6,359 bases of DNA from contig CAMLNH010000169.1 in the NCBI GenBank assembly GCA_946481355.1, positions 1-6,359 on the forward strand, in the 5' to 3' direction. The number at the start of each line of letters is the position of its first letter. Positions within the stretch are counted from its first letter, which is position 1. Positions 5,958 through 6,359 of this stretch are shown piece after piece. The notes under the pieces are model-generated. The model ran no database searches. It saw only the letters and a program-made list of their open reading frames with translations, and was not told the DNA's origin. Position numbers and translations under genes: made by a program. Source of the DNA: an uncultured Curvibacter sp. Lineage in GTDB: Bacteria > Pseudomonadota > Gammaproteobacteria > Burkholderiales > Burkholderiaceae.

Positions 5958-5980
5958 ACGGAGGAAAGAGCGTGCAGGCC
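5951..5980 (-). repeat. Hairpin B: 10-bp perfect inverted repeat overlapping hairpin A
   Basis: GGCCTGCACG (5951-5960) and CGTGCAGGCC (5971-5980) pair perfectly around a 10-base loop (5961-5970). The arm 5951-5957 is also used by hairpin A, so only one can form. On the leftward transcript B is made first. This is the arrangement of an antiterminator and terminator pair, though the pairing alone does not prove that function. Confidence 0.5.
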
Positions 5981-5987
5981 GCGGCGG

Positions 5988-6002
5988 GCCCGCACGGCGG
6001 GC
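5988..6002 (-). terminator. Hairpin C: short GC stem right after the FAS1 stop
   Basis: GCCCGC (5988-5993) and GCGGGC (5997-6002) form a 6-bp stem with a 3-base loop, one base beyond the FAS1 stop codon on the leftward strand. There is no T-run. The overlapping palindrome GCGGGCCCGC (5984-5993) offers another pairing. It could contribute to ending the FAS1 transcript or protecting its 3' end. Confidence 0.35.
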
Positions 6003-6003
6003 T

Positions 6004-6359
6004 TCAGCGGCGCACGGGCGGCATCAGCACGCGGTCCACCACGTGCACCACGCCGTTGGTGGCGGCCAGATCGGCGCGGGTCACCATGGCGTCTTCCACG
6101 GTGACGTAGGCCCCGGCGCGGGCCAGGGCCACATTGGCGCCCTGCACGGTCTTGGCCGGGCCGTTCTTGACGTCGGCGGCCATCACTTTGCCGGCCACCA
6201 CGTGGTAGGTCAGCACGTCCTTGAGGCGGGCCGGGTTGGCTGCCAGTTCTTCCAGCGTCTTGGCGGGCACGGCCTTGAAGGCTTCGTTGCTGGGCGCGAA
6301 GACGGTGTAGGTGCCGGACTTCAGTGTGTCCTGCAGGCCGGCTTTCTGGACCAGGCTGT
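6004..6359 (-). CDS. Fasciclin (FAS1) domain protein, C-terminal part (5' end beyond window)
   Basis: The frame is open from the right edge to a TGA at 6004-6006, giving 117 visible residues. A GTG at 6270 is only an internal valine. Both FAS1 landmark boxes are present: TYTVFAPSNEAF (visible residues 16-27, the H1 box) and NGVVHVVDRVLMP (101-113, the H2 box). Between them lies the conserved LTYHVVAGKVMAADV stretch. FAS1 domains are extracellular folds used in adhesion and surface contacts. Bacterial single-domain versions are usually secreted small proteins, so an unseen signal peptide and the first part of the domain probably lie to the right. The protein ends two residues after the usual VLMPP with Arg-Arg, so there is no membrane anchor or second domain at this end. 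It lies 81 bp upstream of the binding-protein gene on the same strand, with stacked hairpins between. Confidence 0.92.
   Translation of the reverse strand, partial: SLVQKAGLQDTLKSGTYTVFAPSNEAFKAVPAKTLEELAANPARLKDVLTYHVVAGKVMAADVKNGPAKTVQGANVALARAGAYVTVEDAMVTRADLAATNGVVHVVDRVLMPPVRR

Overview
The window reads as chromosomal DNA of a high-GC betaproteobacterium, most likely order Burkholderiales and perhaps Comamonadaceae. This rests on the strong G/C bias at third codon positions, twin-arginine signal peptides on exported proteins, and the style of the Ppx, OsmC, LysE and substrate-binding proteins. The lineage is inferred from general family knowledge; no search was run. Most of the content is ordinary metabolic and envelope genes. 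I see no CRISPR array, tRNA, rRNA, transposase or integrase.

Layout. Positions 2-484 (+) hold the 3' end of a gene I do not recognise. Its GC is clearly lower than the rest (two 60-base rows counted at 53% and 47%, against 73% for a row inside ppx), so the left edge may be the end of an accessory or transferred segment. A 118-bp spacer follows. A rightward run then covers 603-3200: a DUF1330 protein, an 84-residue two-helix membrane protein, an OsmC-family protein, a LysE/RhtB-type exporter, and an SGNH/GDSL lipoprotein esterase. The last two are almost touching. The esterase converges on a leftward group with only 6 bp between the stop codons. In transcription order the leftward group is a FAS1 (fasciclin) secreted protein cut by the right edge, a lone branched-chain-amino-acid-type periplasmic binding protein, and an exopolyphosphatase (ppx).

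How they may work together. The rightward genes look like a loose collection (peroxide/thiol protection, small-molecule export, ester hydrolysis) with several probable transcription units. OsmC has its own strong ribosome-binding site and a candidate promoter, and a perfect palindrome separates it from the exporter. The leftward group could be one transcript, but the 81-bp FAS1/binding-protein gap is packed with inverted repeats. Two of these cannot fold at the same time, so termination or switching is possible there.

The items most worth a second look are the unknown low-GC gene at the left edge, the interlocking hairpins at 5932-6002, the OsmC protein lacking its second catalytic cysteine, and the 14-bp palindrome containing both convergent stop codons. 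None of these amounts to a demonstrated new system.
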